Source: Clostridiales bacterium (GTDB lineage: Bacteria; Bacillota; Clostridia; Christensenellales; Aristaeellaceae). From it: 64,000 nucleotides of DNA. Made by a program: the position numbers and the translations under genes. This document shows, piece by piece, positions 35,893-44,641 of this stretch. Each line of letters begins with the position of its first letter. The first letter of the stretch is position 1. The DNA is taken from the NCBI GenBank assembly GCA_012523405.1, contig JAAYIN010000108.1, forward strand, positions 44,524 to 108,523. The letters are read 5' to 3'. The notes beneath the pieces are model-generated. The model saw only the letters and a list, made by a program, of their open reading frames with translations. It was not told the DNA's origin and did not search any database.

Positions 35893-37080
35893 TTATCCTT
35901 CGTAGTGGAGGGCTTCGATGGGGCGCAGCTTACTTGCTTTGTTGGCGGGGTACATACCAAAGACCACCCCGATGAAGACCGAGAAGCCGATTGCCAGCCA
36001 TGCCACATCCGTTGGAATGGCTAGTGTCATGCCGAGCACAGGACCAAGCACATTCACCATTCCCAGCGAGATCAAGAGTCCGAGCAAGCCTCCCATCAGG
36101 CTTACCACCAAAGATTCAATCATGAACTGCATCAGAATATTGCTTCTGGCAGCGCCGATGGCTTTTCTGATGCCGATTTCGCGCGTGCGTTCACTTACGC
36201 TCACCAGCATGATGTTCATGATGCCGATGCCGCCTACCAATAGCGATATGCCTGCAATGCCGCCGAGCATCAGCGTCAGGGTGCTGGTGGTATCGCTTAA
36301 GGTGCTCAGCATTTCAGTCTGGTTATAAACGCTGTACTGCGTGCTGGCGGTGCTCGTGCCTAGGCTTGCGAACGCTTTGTCCAGATACGATTCAACAGCT
36401 GTTTGCGCCTGCGTAACAGTATCGGAGGAGGTTGCGGAAACGTAGAAGGTTGATATGCCGCGCTGGGAGAAAATACGCTCTGCAAGGGTGAATGGAATCA
36501 AAATTTGATTGTCGTTGCTGCCTGATGCGCTTGTGCCGTTTTCAGCAAGCACGCCAACGACAGTCATCGTATAGCCGTTGATGGAGAAGGTTTCGCCTAC
36601 TACATTGGTTGTGCCGTACATCTCGGTGGCAGCTTCAGAGCCGATGATGGCAACAAAGCTGCGGTTGTCGATGTCGGGCTGCTGGAGAAAGCGTCCTTTT
36701 TCGACCGTCCAGTCACGGATCACGTCATAGCCCGGCGTTGTGCCTTGAATCGTGCCGTCGCTGTAGGTTGTGACACCTGCTTTCACCGTACCCGATACGC
36801 TTGCGATGGGGGCAACATGCTCGATATATTCGTTGTCTGAAAGCACGAGCAGCCCTTCCAGCGATATCGGATTGGTTCTCCTGGCACGAATGGATACATT
36901 GATCAGGTTTGTGCCCATGCCTTCAATGCTTGAGACTACGGACTGGTTTGTGCCCTGTCCGATGGATACAAGCACCACGATGGCAACCACGCCGATGACC
37001 ACGCCAAGGATGGTGAGGAAGGAACGCATTTTATTACCGGTGATGGCCTTGAGCGCCATTTTAAGCGATTGGTAGATCAT
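35893..37080 (-). CDS. MacB/YknZ-like ABC transporter permease
   Basis: A 395-residue permease with one N-terminal helix (about 20-45), a large extracytoplasmic MacB_PCD domain (about 50-240) and three C-terminal helices of the FtsX fold. MALKAITGNKMRSFLTILGVVIGV and the SVSERTREIGIRKAIGA motif are diagnostic. It moves by a mechanotransmission mechanism in MacB-type exporters. ATG 37080 follows AGGAGG and overlaps the ATPase gene by 20 bases. It is the last gene of the YknXYZ-like operon. Confidence 0.94.
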   Translation of the reverse strand: MIYQSLKMALKAITGNKMRSFLTILGVVIGVVAIVVLVSIGQGTNQSVVSSIEGMGTNLINVSIRARRTNPISLEGLLVLSDNEYIEHVAPIASVSGTVKAGVTTYSDGTIQGTTPGYDVIRDWTVEKGRFLQQPDIDNRSFVAIIGSEAATEMYGTTNVVGETFSINGYTMTVVGVLAENGTSASGSNDNQILIPFTLAERIFSQRGISTFYVSATSSDTVTQAQTAVESYLDKAFASLGTSTASTQYSVYNQTEMLSTLSDTTSTLTLMLGGIAGISLLVGGIGIMNIMLVSVSERTREIGIRKAIGAARSNILMQFMIESLVVSLMGGLLGLLISLGMVNVLGPVLGMTLAIPTDVAWLAIGFSVFIGVVFGMYPANKASKLRPIEALHYEG

Positions 37081-37759
37081 CGTCCTCTGCCTCCTGATTC
37101 TCATATAGATGCCCATCCTCGATGCGAATGATGCGGTCGGCAGCTTGTGCTACCTTAGGATCATGGGTGATCAGAACGATGGTGTTGCCCGCGTCGTGCA
37201 GCTCGCGAAATATTTCGAGGATTTCCTTGCCTGTCTTTTTGTCAAGGTTACCTGTAGGTTCGTCAGCCAAGATCAAGGCAGGCTTAACAGCAATGGCGCG
37301 TGCGATGGCGCATCTTTGCTGCTGTCCGCCTGAAAGCTGCGTTGGGCGATGCTTGGTGCGTTCGCCAAGGCCTACGCGGGTTAGCGCTTCCTTTGCCATC
37401 TTCTTGCGCGTACCTGCGCCCATTCCCTGATAGATCATGGGAAGCTCTACATTTTCCAGCGCAGTAAGCTTGGGCAGGAGGTTAAACCCCTGAAAGATAA
37501 AGCCTATCTGCTTGTTGCGTATGCGAGCGAGTTGACGCTCGCGATATTTTTGAATGGGTTTTCCGTTAAGAACATAGTCACCGCTATCGGCGAGGTCAAG
37601 GCAGCCGATGATATTCATCAGCGTACTCTTGCCGCTGCCTGACGGGCCGATGATGGCAACGTATTCACCTGCATCCACATGCAATGAAATATGGTTGAGC
37701 GCGTAGATGGTTTCTCCACCGAGGGTGTAGCGCTTGACCATATCGGTCATATCAATCAT
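37061..37759 (-). CDS. MacB/LolD/YknY-like ABC transporter ATP-binding protein
   Basis: A 232-residue ATPase. Walker A is GPSGSGKST, the signature LSGGQQQRCAIARA, Walker B LILADEPTGNLD and the switch His in VLITHD. LPKLTALENVELPMIYQG is typical of the MacB/LolD group. AAGGAGGT precedes the ATG. It is positioned between adaptor and permease genes, which it energises to export peptides or toxic amphiphiles. The substrate is not known. Confidence 0.95.
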   Translation of the reverse strand: MIDMTDMVKRYTLGGETIYALNHISLHVDAGEYVAIIGPSGSGKSTLMNIIGCLDLADSGDYVLNGKPIQKYRERQLARIRNKQIGFIFQGFNLLPKLTALENVELPMIYQGMGAGTRKKMAKEALTRVGLGERTKHRPTQLSGGQQQRCAIARAIAVKPALILADEPTGNLDKKTGKEILEIFRELHDAGNTIVLITHDPKVAQAADRIIRIEDGHLYENQEAEDDDLPIA

Positions 37760-37771
37760 GCTGCTACCTCC

Positions 37772-39448
37772 TTAGTTTCCACCCTGACGCCCGCCGCCGC
37801 CGCCTGTGCCGCCGCCTGTGCCGCCGCCTGAGGGAGCAGTGCCGCCAGAAGGCATGGAGCCGCTGCCCATGGACGGCATGGAGCCGCTGCCCATGGACGG
37901 CATGGAACCGCCGTCCATATTCATCATCATGCTCATGTCAAAGCCTGATTCACTGGATGTGCTGGTGGAACTAGCTTCGCGCGTGATCAGCACGATATCC
38001 CCTGCATTAAGTCCGCTTGTGACCTCTGCATAGTTTTCATCAGAAAGCCCTGTCTCTATAAAGGTCTGAATACCGGGCTCTGCGGCTGTTTCCGTGCTTA
38101 CCTCTGCCGTGGGATCAAGAACCCAGACATAGCTGCCATTGCGAGATGTATTCATGGCTGTGATGGGTACGAGCAGCACATCGGTGACCTCTTCGATGTT
38201 GATGGTCGCTGTGCCGTTCATCCCAAGCTTGAGCTGGTCATCGCCTGCGATGGTGAGCGTGACATTATAGACTGTGACGCCGCTTGTCGCAGTACCGATT
38301 TGGCTTACCTTGGAAACGCTGGCCGAATAGGTCTTATCCGTGATTGCGTCCATGGCGATATCGACATTTTGCCCTACGGCAACGTTGATGATATCAAGCT
38401 CGTCGACGCTGACAACCATGTTCTTGTCGTCGCCTACATAGAGGGTCGCAAGGGCGGTATAGGCAGTCTGTTCACTCTGGGATGCACTTACAATTGATGC
38501 CACAATGCCTGCGGCGGGTGCGTTTAGGACGCCTTCGCTTTTCAGGGCGTTAAGCGCTTTGATCTGGGTCGTGAACTTCTCACGAGTGCTTTGAAGCGTT
38601 GTATACTCCTGGGAAACAGGGATGTTGATCAAATAAGCCACGCGATTATTTTCCCATTTGCGGTCATTTACCTCGGCGTATACGGCATCGATATAGCCCT
38701 TTTCAGTCGTCGTGAGGTAATAGGGCATGCTGATATGCGCAATGCTCGTGCCAAGGGACTCGCTCTTGTACACAACTTCAACCTCGCCGCCCTCCGAGCT
38801 ATAGCCATCGGAGAAGGTAATGTTTGCTTTGCCGCCCTCAATTGAACGCACAACACCATCGATGGTATTGCGGCCAATCTTTACCTTCACTTCGGTTGAA
38901 ATTGCCATTCCCTCGGCTGCGTCCACCTCTGTGTACATCAAGTTATCAAGGGATAGCAACGCGATGCTGCCCACCTCATCCATCACGTCCTGAATGTACT
39001 GCCCTTGGGAAATGTATAGCTCCTTGATGCGGCCGTATTGCGGCATTTTCAAGGTTGCAGTGCTTGAAAAACTACTCGCGAGTGAAGCCATGCTGGTCTC
39101 GCAGGTATCAAGCTCTGTTTGCAGGGTATCAATGGTGGTTTGCAGCGCATCGGTGTCGATGGATAGGAGCGCTTGCCCCTGCGCAACCACTTCGCCTGCT
39201 TCCACAAGTGTTTCGTCAATGGTTACAGCGTAGTCCAGTGACAGTTCCTCTGTTTGGCTGATGCTCAGCGTACCGGTACCCGTAACGGTTTTACTTAAAT
39301 TACCTGTTGCGATGGTATACTGAGTGTATTGGACTTCGTCCACAATTTGAGATGCGACTCCGTGGTTCTCCGCGTAGTATTGGTATCCAAAGTATCCGAC
39401 TACCCCAAGTATCACAAGTACAAGCAGGGTCTTAAAAAGTTTCTTCAT
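37772..39448 (-). CDS. MacA/YknX-like efflux adaptor protein
   Basis: A 558-residue HlyD-type membrane-fusion protein. An N-terminal anchor (about 5-22) is followed by the barrel-sandwich/lipoyl half-motif LVEAGEVVAQGQALLSIDTDAL, two coiled-coil stretches, a second lipoyl half (NAPAAGIVASIVSAS) and a beta-barrel. The C-terminal 60 residues are low complexity (repeats of PSMGSGSM and Gly-rich runs ending GGGGGRQGGN). Together with the ATPase and permease it forms a MacAB-like tripartite-style exporter. ATG 39448 follows GAGGAGG. It is the first gene of the operon. Confidence 0.92.
   Translation of the reverse strand: MKKLFKTLLVLVILGVVGYFGYQYYAENHGVASQIVDEVQYTQYTIATGNLSKTVTGTGTLSISQTEELSLDYAVTIDETLVEAGEVVAQGQALLSIDTDALQTTIDTLQTELDTCETSMASLASSFSSTATLKMPQYGRIKELYISQGQYIQDVMDEVGSIALLSLDNLMYTEVDAAEGMAISTEVKVKIGRNTIDGVVRSIEGGKANITFSDGYSSEGGEVEVVYKSESLGTSIAHISMPYYLTTTEKGYIDAVYAEVNDRKWENNRVAYLINIPVSQEYTTLQSTREKFTTQIKALNALKSEGVLNAPAAGIVASIVSASQSEQTAYTALATLYVGDDKNMVVSVDELDIINVAVGQNVDIAMDAITDKTYSASVSKVSQIGTATSGVTVYNVTLTIAGDDQLKLGMNGTATINIEEVTDVLLVPITAMNTSRNGSYVWVLDPTAEVSTETAAEPGIQTFIETGLSDENYAEVTSGLNAGDIVLITREASSTSTSSESGFDMSMMMNMDGGSMPSMGSGSMPSMGSGSMPSGGTAPSGGGTGGGTGGGGGRQGGN
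37851..37922. repeat. 24-bp tandem repeat in the adaptor C-terminus
   Basis: Two identical 24-bp units beginning GGCATGGAGCCGCTGCCC (37851-37874 and 37875-37898), followed by a degenerate third unit. They encode the repeated SMPSMGSG peptide of the adaptor tail. The unit is in frame, so copy-number change would alter only tail length. Confidence 0.8.
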
Positions 39449-39567
39449 GGTAACCTCCTCCAAGAGACTATCTGTTAGCAAGTTCCATATTACCCATCTT
39501 TTCTTTTGAACCAATGATGGTTATGTGATGATTCTGTGAGCGGCGATGAAAGAATTGTAAACAAAAA

Positions 39568-39594
39568 GACTGCAGCATGCGCAATGCATGCTGC
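39568..39594. terminator. Hairpin between the VOC and adaptor genes
   Basis: GCAGCATGC and GCATGCTGC arms with a GCAAT loop, lying between the stop of the VOC protein gene and the adaptor start. It probably ends the VOC transcript. Confidence 0.55.
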
Positions 39595-39616
39595 GGTCCA
39601 AAAGGGGGAAAAGAAT

Positions 39617-39967
39617 CTATTCTTTTGGAAAACTTCGCAGATAAATATGATTGCCGTCTGGATCGGACAAATGCATATTCTTTGCCCCCCATGGTCTGAG
39701 CGTGGGTTTGTCAATGATTGCTACGCCCATTTGAAGCAGCCGTTCATATTCCGCATCGACATCCTCTACTGTGAATGCCAAAGAGATGTTTTGATTGAGG
39801 TTGTTTTTGATCGTGCCATCGTTATAGAGGGTCAATGCCGTTTCGCCATGCAGTATGAACTGATGCACGGGATCATCCGATACTTCGCCGAGCATGAAGA
39901 GCTTTTGGTAGAAGCTTGCAAGCGCGATGACATCATTTGTTTGCAGACAGACCTCGCCAATGCACAT
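39617..39967 (-). CDS. VOC family (glyoxalase/bleomycin-resistance-like) protein
   Basis: A 116-residue single-domain vicinal-oxygen-chelate protein. It starts IGEVCLQTNDVIALASFYQKLF, and its second half contains AFTVEDVDAEYERLLQMG and the DPDGNHIYLRSF ending typical of the fold. Such proteins act in metal-dependent isomerase, dioxygenase or resistance roles; no specific activity can be assigned. It stands alone between two hairpins. Confidence 0.9.
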   Translation of the reverse strand: MCIGEVCLQTNDVIALASFYQKLFMLGEVSDDPVHQFILHGETALTLYNDGTIKNNLNQNISLAFTVEDVDAEYERLLQMGVAIIDKPTLRPWGAKNMHLSDPDGNHIYLRSFPKE

Positions 39968-39988
39968 CCCAGATCACCTCCAAATAAA

Positions 39989-40021
39989 CCAAGAGCACGA
40001 CTTCACAAAGCCGTGCTCTTG
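39989..40021. terminator. Terminator of the secDF operon
   Basis: A perfect 10-bp stem CAAGAGCACG/CGTGCTCTTG with a 12-base loop just downstream of the secF stop on the minus strand, followed there by GTTTATTT. Confidence 0.65.
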
Positions 40022-40036
40022 ATGGTTGTTAGTTTA

Positions 40037-40963
40037 TTAAGCCTTTTTGGTATTCAGCTTTTTGTTGCCTTTACGAGCAATGCCTTTTTCCTCAAGGAAT
40101 GCCCAGACATAACCGTTGATCAGGTTTGCGCTGTATACGCCAGATAGGATACCGATGATGATCGGCAGGCTGAACTCACGAATGCTATCAACGCCAAGCA
40201 CATAGAGTGTGACGATGGTAACAAGGGTTGTGAGTGTGGTGTTGATGGTACGGCCGAGGCTCTCGCGAACCGAGATGGTGACTACTTCGTCGCGGGGCTT
40301 GCCTGCATAAGCAGGCTTTTTGTTGTTCTCGCGGATACGGTCAAAAATAACGATTGTGTTATTGATGGAGTAACCGACGATGGTCAGCATAGCCGCGATG
40401 AACGAGGAGTTCATCTGGATCATGTTGCGAAGGAGAACCATGAAGCTCACCATGATCAGCACATCATGAAGCAGACCGATAACCGCTGCAACACCGAAGT
40501 TGAAGTTGAAACGGAATGCGATGTAGACTAGCATGAGGGCGGAAGCGAGCAGCACGCTGATGAGTGCGTTCTTCACAAGAGCAGCACCTGCAATGGGGCC
40601 AACATAGCCAACGGTGGCGGTGTCGGTGTTCATTGTGGGATACTTTTCAAGAAGTGCAGCTTCAAATTCTGATTGGAAGTTTTGGATTTCGTCATCGCCA
40701 GCAAGCTCAGCGATACGAACCTGTAGTGAATGTCCATCCGCACCAGCGGTGGAAACGGTGAATTCTTCGATGCCCTGTGCCCTTAGTGCATCCTGAATAT
40801 CGCTTTGCTCAAAGGTGGCACCCATATCATACTGAACGGTCAGGCCGCCGGCAAAGTCAATACCGAAGTTGATGCCAAGACCAAAGATGGAAAGAATCAG
40901 CGCTAATGCCATGATTCCTGCGGAGATGCAAAGGCAGATGCGGGAGCGATTTTGAAGTTTCAT
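40037..40963 (-). CDS. secF: Protein translocase subunit SecF
   Basis: A 308-residue RND-type membrane protein with six helices and one external domain. FGIDFAGGLTVQYDM near residue 33, GYSINNTIVIFDRIREN and the LGRTINTTLTTLVT segment are SecF signatures. With SecD it uses the proton or sodium gradient to pull preproteins through SecYEG. It starts two bases after the secD stop. Confidence 0.97.
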   Translation of the reverse strand: MKLQNRSRICLCISAGIMALALILSIFGLGINFGIDFAGGLTVQYDMGATFEQSDIQDALRAQGIEEFTVSTAGADGHSLQVRIAELAGDDEIQNFQSEFEAALLEKYPTMNTDTATVGYVGPIAGAALVKNALISVLLASALMLVYIAFRFNFNFGVAAVIGLLHDVLIMVSFMVLLRNMIQMNSSFIAAMLTIVGYSINNTIVIFDRIRENNKKPAYAGKPRDEVVTISVRESLGRTINTTLTTLVTIVTLYVLGVDSIREFSLPIIIGILSGVYSANLINGYVWAFLEEKGIARKGNKKLNTKKA

Positions 40964-40965
40964 AA

Positions 40966-42324
40966 TTAGTTCGCCTCCCCTTCGATGGTTTGTTCGCCAG
41001 CAGCTTCAACTGCTACGAATAGCTTTGTATTTGGGAATAGACGTACCATGTTGGTCAGCAGGAAGCGCGTAACCAAGATGGCGGAGATCATACTGGTGAT
41101 AACGCCAAGCAATAGCGTTACAGCAAAGCCCTGAACGGAGCCTGTACCAAAGGACAGAAGCACGACAGAGGCGATGATGGTGGTGATGTTAGCATCGATA
41201 ACAGCGCTCATAGCGTTCTTAAAGCCGATGCGAACAGCATGTGCCAACGGACGACCCGCGACAACTTCTTCATTCACGCGCTCGAAGATAACGACGTTCG
41301 CGTCAACTGCCATACCAATACCTAGGATAATACCTGCGATACCGGGAAGTGTCAGCTGAATGCCGGGTACGATTGCGATCAGTAGGAACAGAATGATGAT
41401 GTAGATGCATAGTGCCCAGTCAGCGACTAGACCGCACATGCGGTAGCGAATGAGCATGATCAGCATGACAATGAAAATACCGATGATAGCAGCCTTGACG
41501 CTGGAGCCAAGTGCATCAATGCCGAGGGTTGCGGAGATGGTATCAAGCTTGTCTTGACGGATGTCAAGGGGCAGCGCGCCGCTTTGGAGCTGAAGTGCGA
41601 TGGTGTCTGCACGCTCTTCTGTGAAGGAGCCTGTGACAAGCACTTGACCGCCGTAGATGGCTTCGTTAACGGTGGGGCTCATGAGCTCTTCGCCGTCAAG
41701 GGTGATGGTGATTGCCTTGCCGATGGAGGCAGCGGTCATGTCACCAAAGAGTGTTGCGCCTTCGGATGTGAGCGCGAAGCTGATGGCGGGTTGGTAGTTC
41801 TGGTCTACAGTGCGAAGCGCAGTCTGCAGATGACGGCCTTCCAGGAATACATTGCCTTCAGAATCTAGGAACTCAAGCTTTGCAGGCGAGCCGATGAGGT
41901 CAAGCACTGCAGCGGGATCGGTTACGTCAGGAATTTCAACGCGGATACCTGCGCTGCCGAGTTTGCTTACGGTAGCTTCAGGATAGCCTTTGTCAGTTAG
42001 ACGCTTGGCGATAACGCCCATCGTGGAATCAAGCAGCGTATTAAAATCATAGCCTTCGGCTTTCATTTCTTCGCTCATGGTAGCTTCGTATTCTACGTAT
42101 ACGCCACCCTTTAGATCCAGTCCGAGTGCGATGGAATCCGGCCAGTTGTCAGCGTTTGTGGTGGGGAGCCATGGGAGGAGCTTGTACAGCCCGCGATTAT
42201 CCAGCCATGCGCCGTTGATGCCTAGGAAGCCTACGACGATGGTGAGTACCAGTGCCACACAAAGAGCGAGAGCGGCGGAGTTCTTCCTGCTCAGCTTTGT
42301 GCGGCGGCGATTGTTGACCTTCAT
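40966..42324 (-). CDS. secD: Protein translocase subunit SecD
   Basis: A 452-residue SecD. The motif ALGLDLKGGVYVEYEA follows the first helix, the P1 external domain spans about residues 75-255, and the C-terminal helices contain GIGMAVDANVVIFERVNEEV. ATG 42324 is chosen because GGAAGGAT lies 11 bases upstream; a TTG nine bases earlier would be too close to it. secD and secF are separate genes as in many Clostridia, not fused as in Bacillus. Confidence 0.97.
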   Translation of the reverse strand: MKVNNRRRTKLSRKNSAALALCVALVLTIVVGFLGINGAWLDNRGLYKLLPWLPTTNADNWPDSIALGLDLKGGVYVEYEATMSEEMKAEGYDFNTLLDSTMGVIAKRLTDKGYPEATVSKLGSAGIRVEIPDVTDPAAVLDLIGSPAKLEFLDSEGNVFLEGRHLQTALRTVDQNYQPAISFALTSEGATLFGDMTAASIGKAITITLDGEELMSPTVNEAIYGGQVLVTGSFTEERADTIALQLQSGALPLDIRQDKLDTISATLGIDALGSSVKAAIIGIFIVMLIMLIRYRMCGLVADWALCIYIIILFLLIAIVPGIQLTLPGIAGIILGIGMAVDANVVIFERVNEEVVAGRPLAHAVRIGFKNAMSAVIDANITTIIASVVLLSFGTGSVQGFAVTLLLGVITSMISAILVTRFLLTNMVRLFPNTKLFVAVEAAGEQTIEGEAN

Positions 42325-42393
42325 ATGAGTCAACCATCCTTCCGTATTATATTTTATTTTTAATGAAACGCATCATAAGAAAGAGCGGTCAGG

Positions 42394-42744
42394 TTAGCCG
42401 CCTGCCACTTCTTGGCGAAATACTTGATAATAACTATTTTCATATCGCATGGTTGTGAGCACACGTCCATTGGCGTCGCGGCTTAGGAAAGTGGGCAGTA
42501 CCAGTGCGGTGGCTGCGAAAAAAATGATGGCGGCGATGCGAACAAAATTCAGCCGCATTTCGCCATGGGATGAAATGTCGGGGGCGGGCAGCAAAGCAGG
42601 CATAAACTGCGCATGCAGCTGCGAAGGGGCGATGGGCTCTGATTGGGGCATGCTTTCAGCGGTGGTGGGCACAACCAGCGCACTGAGCATCAACAAAAAT
42701 AGTGCACAAAACGCAACGATCGTAAACACTTTGCTCATACGCAT
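42394..42744 (-). CDS. Small two-helix membrane protein upstream of secD
   Basis: A 116-residue protein with hydrophobic segments near residues 8-28 and 68-88, a Pro-rich loop between them and a polar C-terminus. No family was recognised. It is the first gene on the secDF transcript, 70 bases before secD, so a link to protein export is possible but unproven. ATG 42744 follows GGAGGTGG. Confidence 0.65.
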   Translation of the reverse strand: MRMSKVFTIVAFCALFLLMLSALVVPTTAESMPQSEPIAPSQLHAQFMPALLPAPDISSHGEMRLNFVRIAAIIFFAATALVLPTFLSRDANGRVLTTMRYENSYYQVFRQEVAGG

Positions 42745-42795
42745 AGCCAGCCACCTCCAATCTTTGATCAAACTCTACATTTTACGTGTAGTGTC

Positions 42796-42824
42796 ATTAT
42801 ACAGATGCTTTGCTTGCACGTCAA
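42796..42824 (-). promoter_or_regulatory. Promoter of the secDF operon
   Basis: On the minus strand: TTGACG at 42824-42819, a 17-bp spacer and TATAAT at 42801-42796. It lies about 50 bases before the small membrane protein gene. Confidence 0.8.
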
Positions 42825-42958
42825 GAGTGGATGTTTGGAAGCGAAGGAAATGTTAAGAGAATACTAAAATGATGTATGAAATGGGGAAACTATTCCCTTT
42901 TGCGTCTGGGTGTGATATAATCAATGAAAATGCTCAATAGATTTAGGAGGTTTTTCCC

Positions 42959-43894
42959 ATGGCAGATTCAAAGAACACAACTACATCAAAAAAGCGTAAC
43001 ACCCTAGTGGATATCTTGTGTTTGGTTCTGGTTGCGGCGATCATTCTAGCGATCGTAGGCTTTGTGGGCAAGAACAATGCTGTGAACGAAAGCGAATACC
43101 TTGCATCGCGGGTTGAAGAACTCACCGCTAAGATGAGCGAGAACGATGAAGCAGCAGCAACGGCGCTGACTGATCTTGAAGCCAAAGCAGCAGCTGATCT
43201 GGAAACAGTAACAGGCGAACTCGATACTGCAAAAGCTGATTTAGAGAAAATAGTGGCAGACAAGACAACCAGCGAGACAGCACTGGCTGAGGTTCAGGCA
43301 GTGGTAACCGAGCTGGAAACCAAAGTGGCTGCCGCAGAAGCGAAAGTGGTAGAGCTGGAAGCATTGGTAACAGCAGCAGACACAAGTGCAGCTGATATCG
43401 AAGCTAAGCTGACAGAAGCACAAGCAAAGATTGCAGAAGTTGAAGCCAAGCTAACTGAGAAAGAAGCAAAGCTAACCGAAACCGACGCAGCAAAAGTGAC
43501 TGCCGAGGCAACATTGTTGGCACTCGAGGGCGAAAAAGCAGCACTTGAGACCAAGATCGCTGATCTAGAAGCAGCAGAGACTCAAGCAGCTACCGCAAGT
43601 ATTTTCACAGCAGACGCAGAAGTTGATGCACAGATCGCTGAGCTGACGGAAGCGAAGGCAACGGTTGATGCACAGGTTGCTGAGCTCACAGATGCAAAAG
43701 CAGCGCTTGAAGCACAGGTTGCTGAACTGACAACTGCAAAGACAGATCTTGAAGCAGAGCTTCTCGCACTTACCGAAGAGAAGACAGTAGTAGACGAGCG
43801 GATTGAATGGTACAATGTGCAATTCGAAGAGGGCTTGCTGGCAACCCCCGCGCCCACCGAAACCCCTGCACCCGAAGCTGTTGTTGCTCCCTAA
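42959..43894 (+). CDS. Membrane-anchored coiled-coil protein
   Basis: A 311-residue protein. A basic cytoplasmic N-terminus (SKKRN) and one helix (about 18-40) are followed by about 230 residues of continuous Ala/Glu/Lys-rich coiled coil. Repeated units such as AQVAELTDAKAALEAQVAELTTAKTDLEAE lie near 215-255. A Pro/Thr-rich tail (TPAPTETPAPE) ends the protein. No enzymatic domain is visible. The architecture suggests an extracytoplasmic structural or spacer protein. AGGAGG precedes the ATG, and a TATAAT box lies at 42916-42921 with a weak -35. Confidence 0.82.
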   Translation: MADSKNTTTSKKRNTLVDILCLVLVAAIILAIVGFVGKNNAVNESEYLASRVEELTAKMSENDEAAATALTDLEAKAAADLETVTGELDTAKADLEKIVADKTTSETALAEVQAVVTELETKVAAAEAKVVELEALVTAADTSAADIEAKLTEAQAKIAEVEAKLTEKEAKLTETDAAKVTAEATLLALEGEKAALETKIADLEAAETQAATASIFTADAEVDAQIAELTEAKATVDAQVAELTDAKAALEAQVAELTTAKTDLEAELLALTEEKTVVDERIEWYNVQFEEGLLATPAPTETPAPEAVVAP

Positions 43895-43924
43895 TGAAAG
43901 TCATTGTAACGCAGACGTTTTGCG

Positions 43925-43956
43925 CCAAAGCCCCGATGAAATCATCGGGGCTTTGG
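43925..43956. terminator. Hairpin after the coiled-coil gene
   Basis: A perfect 14-bp stem (CCAAAGCCCCGATG with its complement) and a 4-base loop, 30 bases downstream of the stop. No T-tract follows, so termination may be partial. Confidence 0.6.
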
Positions 43957-43993
43957 AATGCAAACCAATAGGACATATATTGAAGGTGAAGCA

Positions 43994-44584
43994 GTGGACA
44001 CGCCTGAGATTCTAACCGAGCGACTCGTTTTGCGCAGATTTACGATGGAGGATAGTGATGCGTTCCTTTGTATCATGCGCGATAAAGAAGTGAATACCTA
44101 TCTTCCCATGTTTCCGCTTGACACTGCGGCAGAAGCGAAAGCCTATCTCAAAGAACATTATTTATCCGCCTATGAAAATCAAGCGGGGTTTAGATATGCG
44201 ATTTGCCTTCGATCAGATCATATTCCAATCGGCTATGTGAATGTCGGCGATGATGAAAGCTGCGATTTTGGTTATGGACTGGCTAAAGTACATTGGCATC
44301 AGGGCATTGTAACGGAAGCTTGCACAGCAGTTATTGATCAGATCAAAAAGAGCGATATTCCCTATCTTACTGCAACGCATGATATTCAGAATCCACGAAG
44401 CGGACATGTGATGAAGAAGATTGGGATGACCTACCGATATACCTATGAAGAACAATGGCAACCCAAGGATATACTGGTAACCTTTCGAATGTATCAAATA
44501 AACTTGGATGGTCGCCGCGAACGCACATACCGGAAATATTGGGATCGATACCATGTTCATTATGTAGAAGAAAATATAGAATGA
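43994..44584 (+). CDS. GNAT family N-acetyltransferase (RimJ/RimL-like)
   Basis: A 196-residue acetyltransferase starting DTPEILTERLVLRRFTMED, the usual N-terminus of RimJ/RimL-like GNATs that act on protein N-termini or small molecules. The core GYGLAKVHWHQGIVTEACTAV carries the acetyl-CoA loop, and NPRSGHVMKKIGM follows. GTG 43994 with AAGGTG upstream is favoured; an in-frame ATG at 43958 would place the start against the hairpin. The C-terminus is longer than average (DGRRERTYRKYWDRYHV). Confidence 0.88.
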   Translation: MDTPEILTERLVLRRFTMEDSDAFLCIMRDKEVNTYLPMFPLDTAAEAKAYLKEHYLSAYENQAGFRYAICLRSDHIPIGYVNVGDDESCDFGYGLAKVHWHQGIVTEACTAVIDQIKKSDIPYLTATHDIQNPRSGHVMKKIGMTYRYTYEEQWQPKDILVTFRMYQINLDGRRERTYRKYWDRYHVHYVEENIE

Positions 44585-44592
44585 CAACTCAA

Positions 44593-44630
44593 AAAAGAAG
44601 CCGCTTTCGTAATGGAAAGCGGCTTCTTTT
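44593..44630. terminator. Bidirectional terminator between the GNAT gene and pheT
   Basis: A perfect 16-bp stem AAAAGAAGCCGCTTTC (44593-44608) with its complement at 44615-44630. A and T tracts on both sides serve the convergent genes. Confidence 0.85.
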
Positions 44631-44641
44631 GAGTTATGTTA

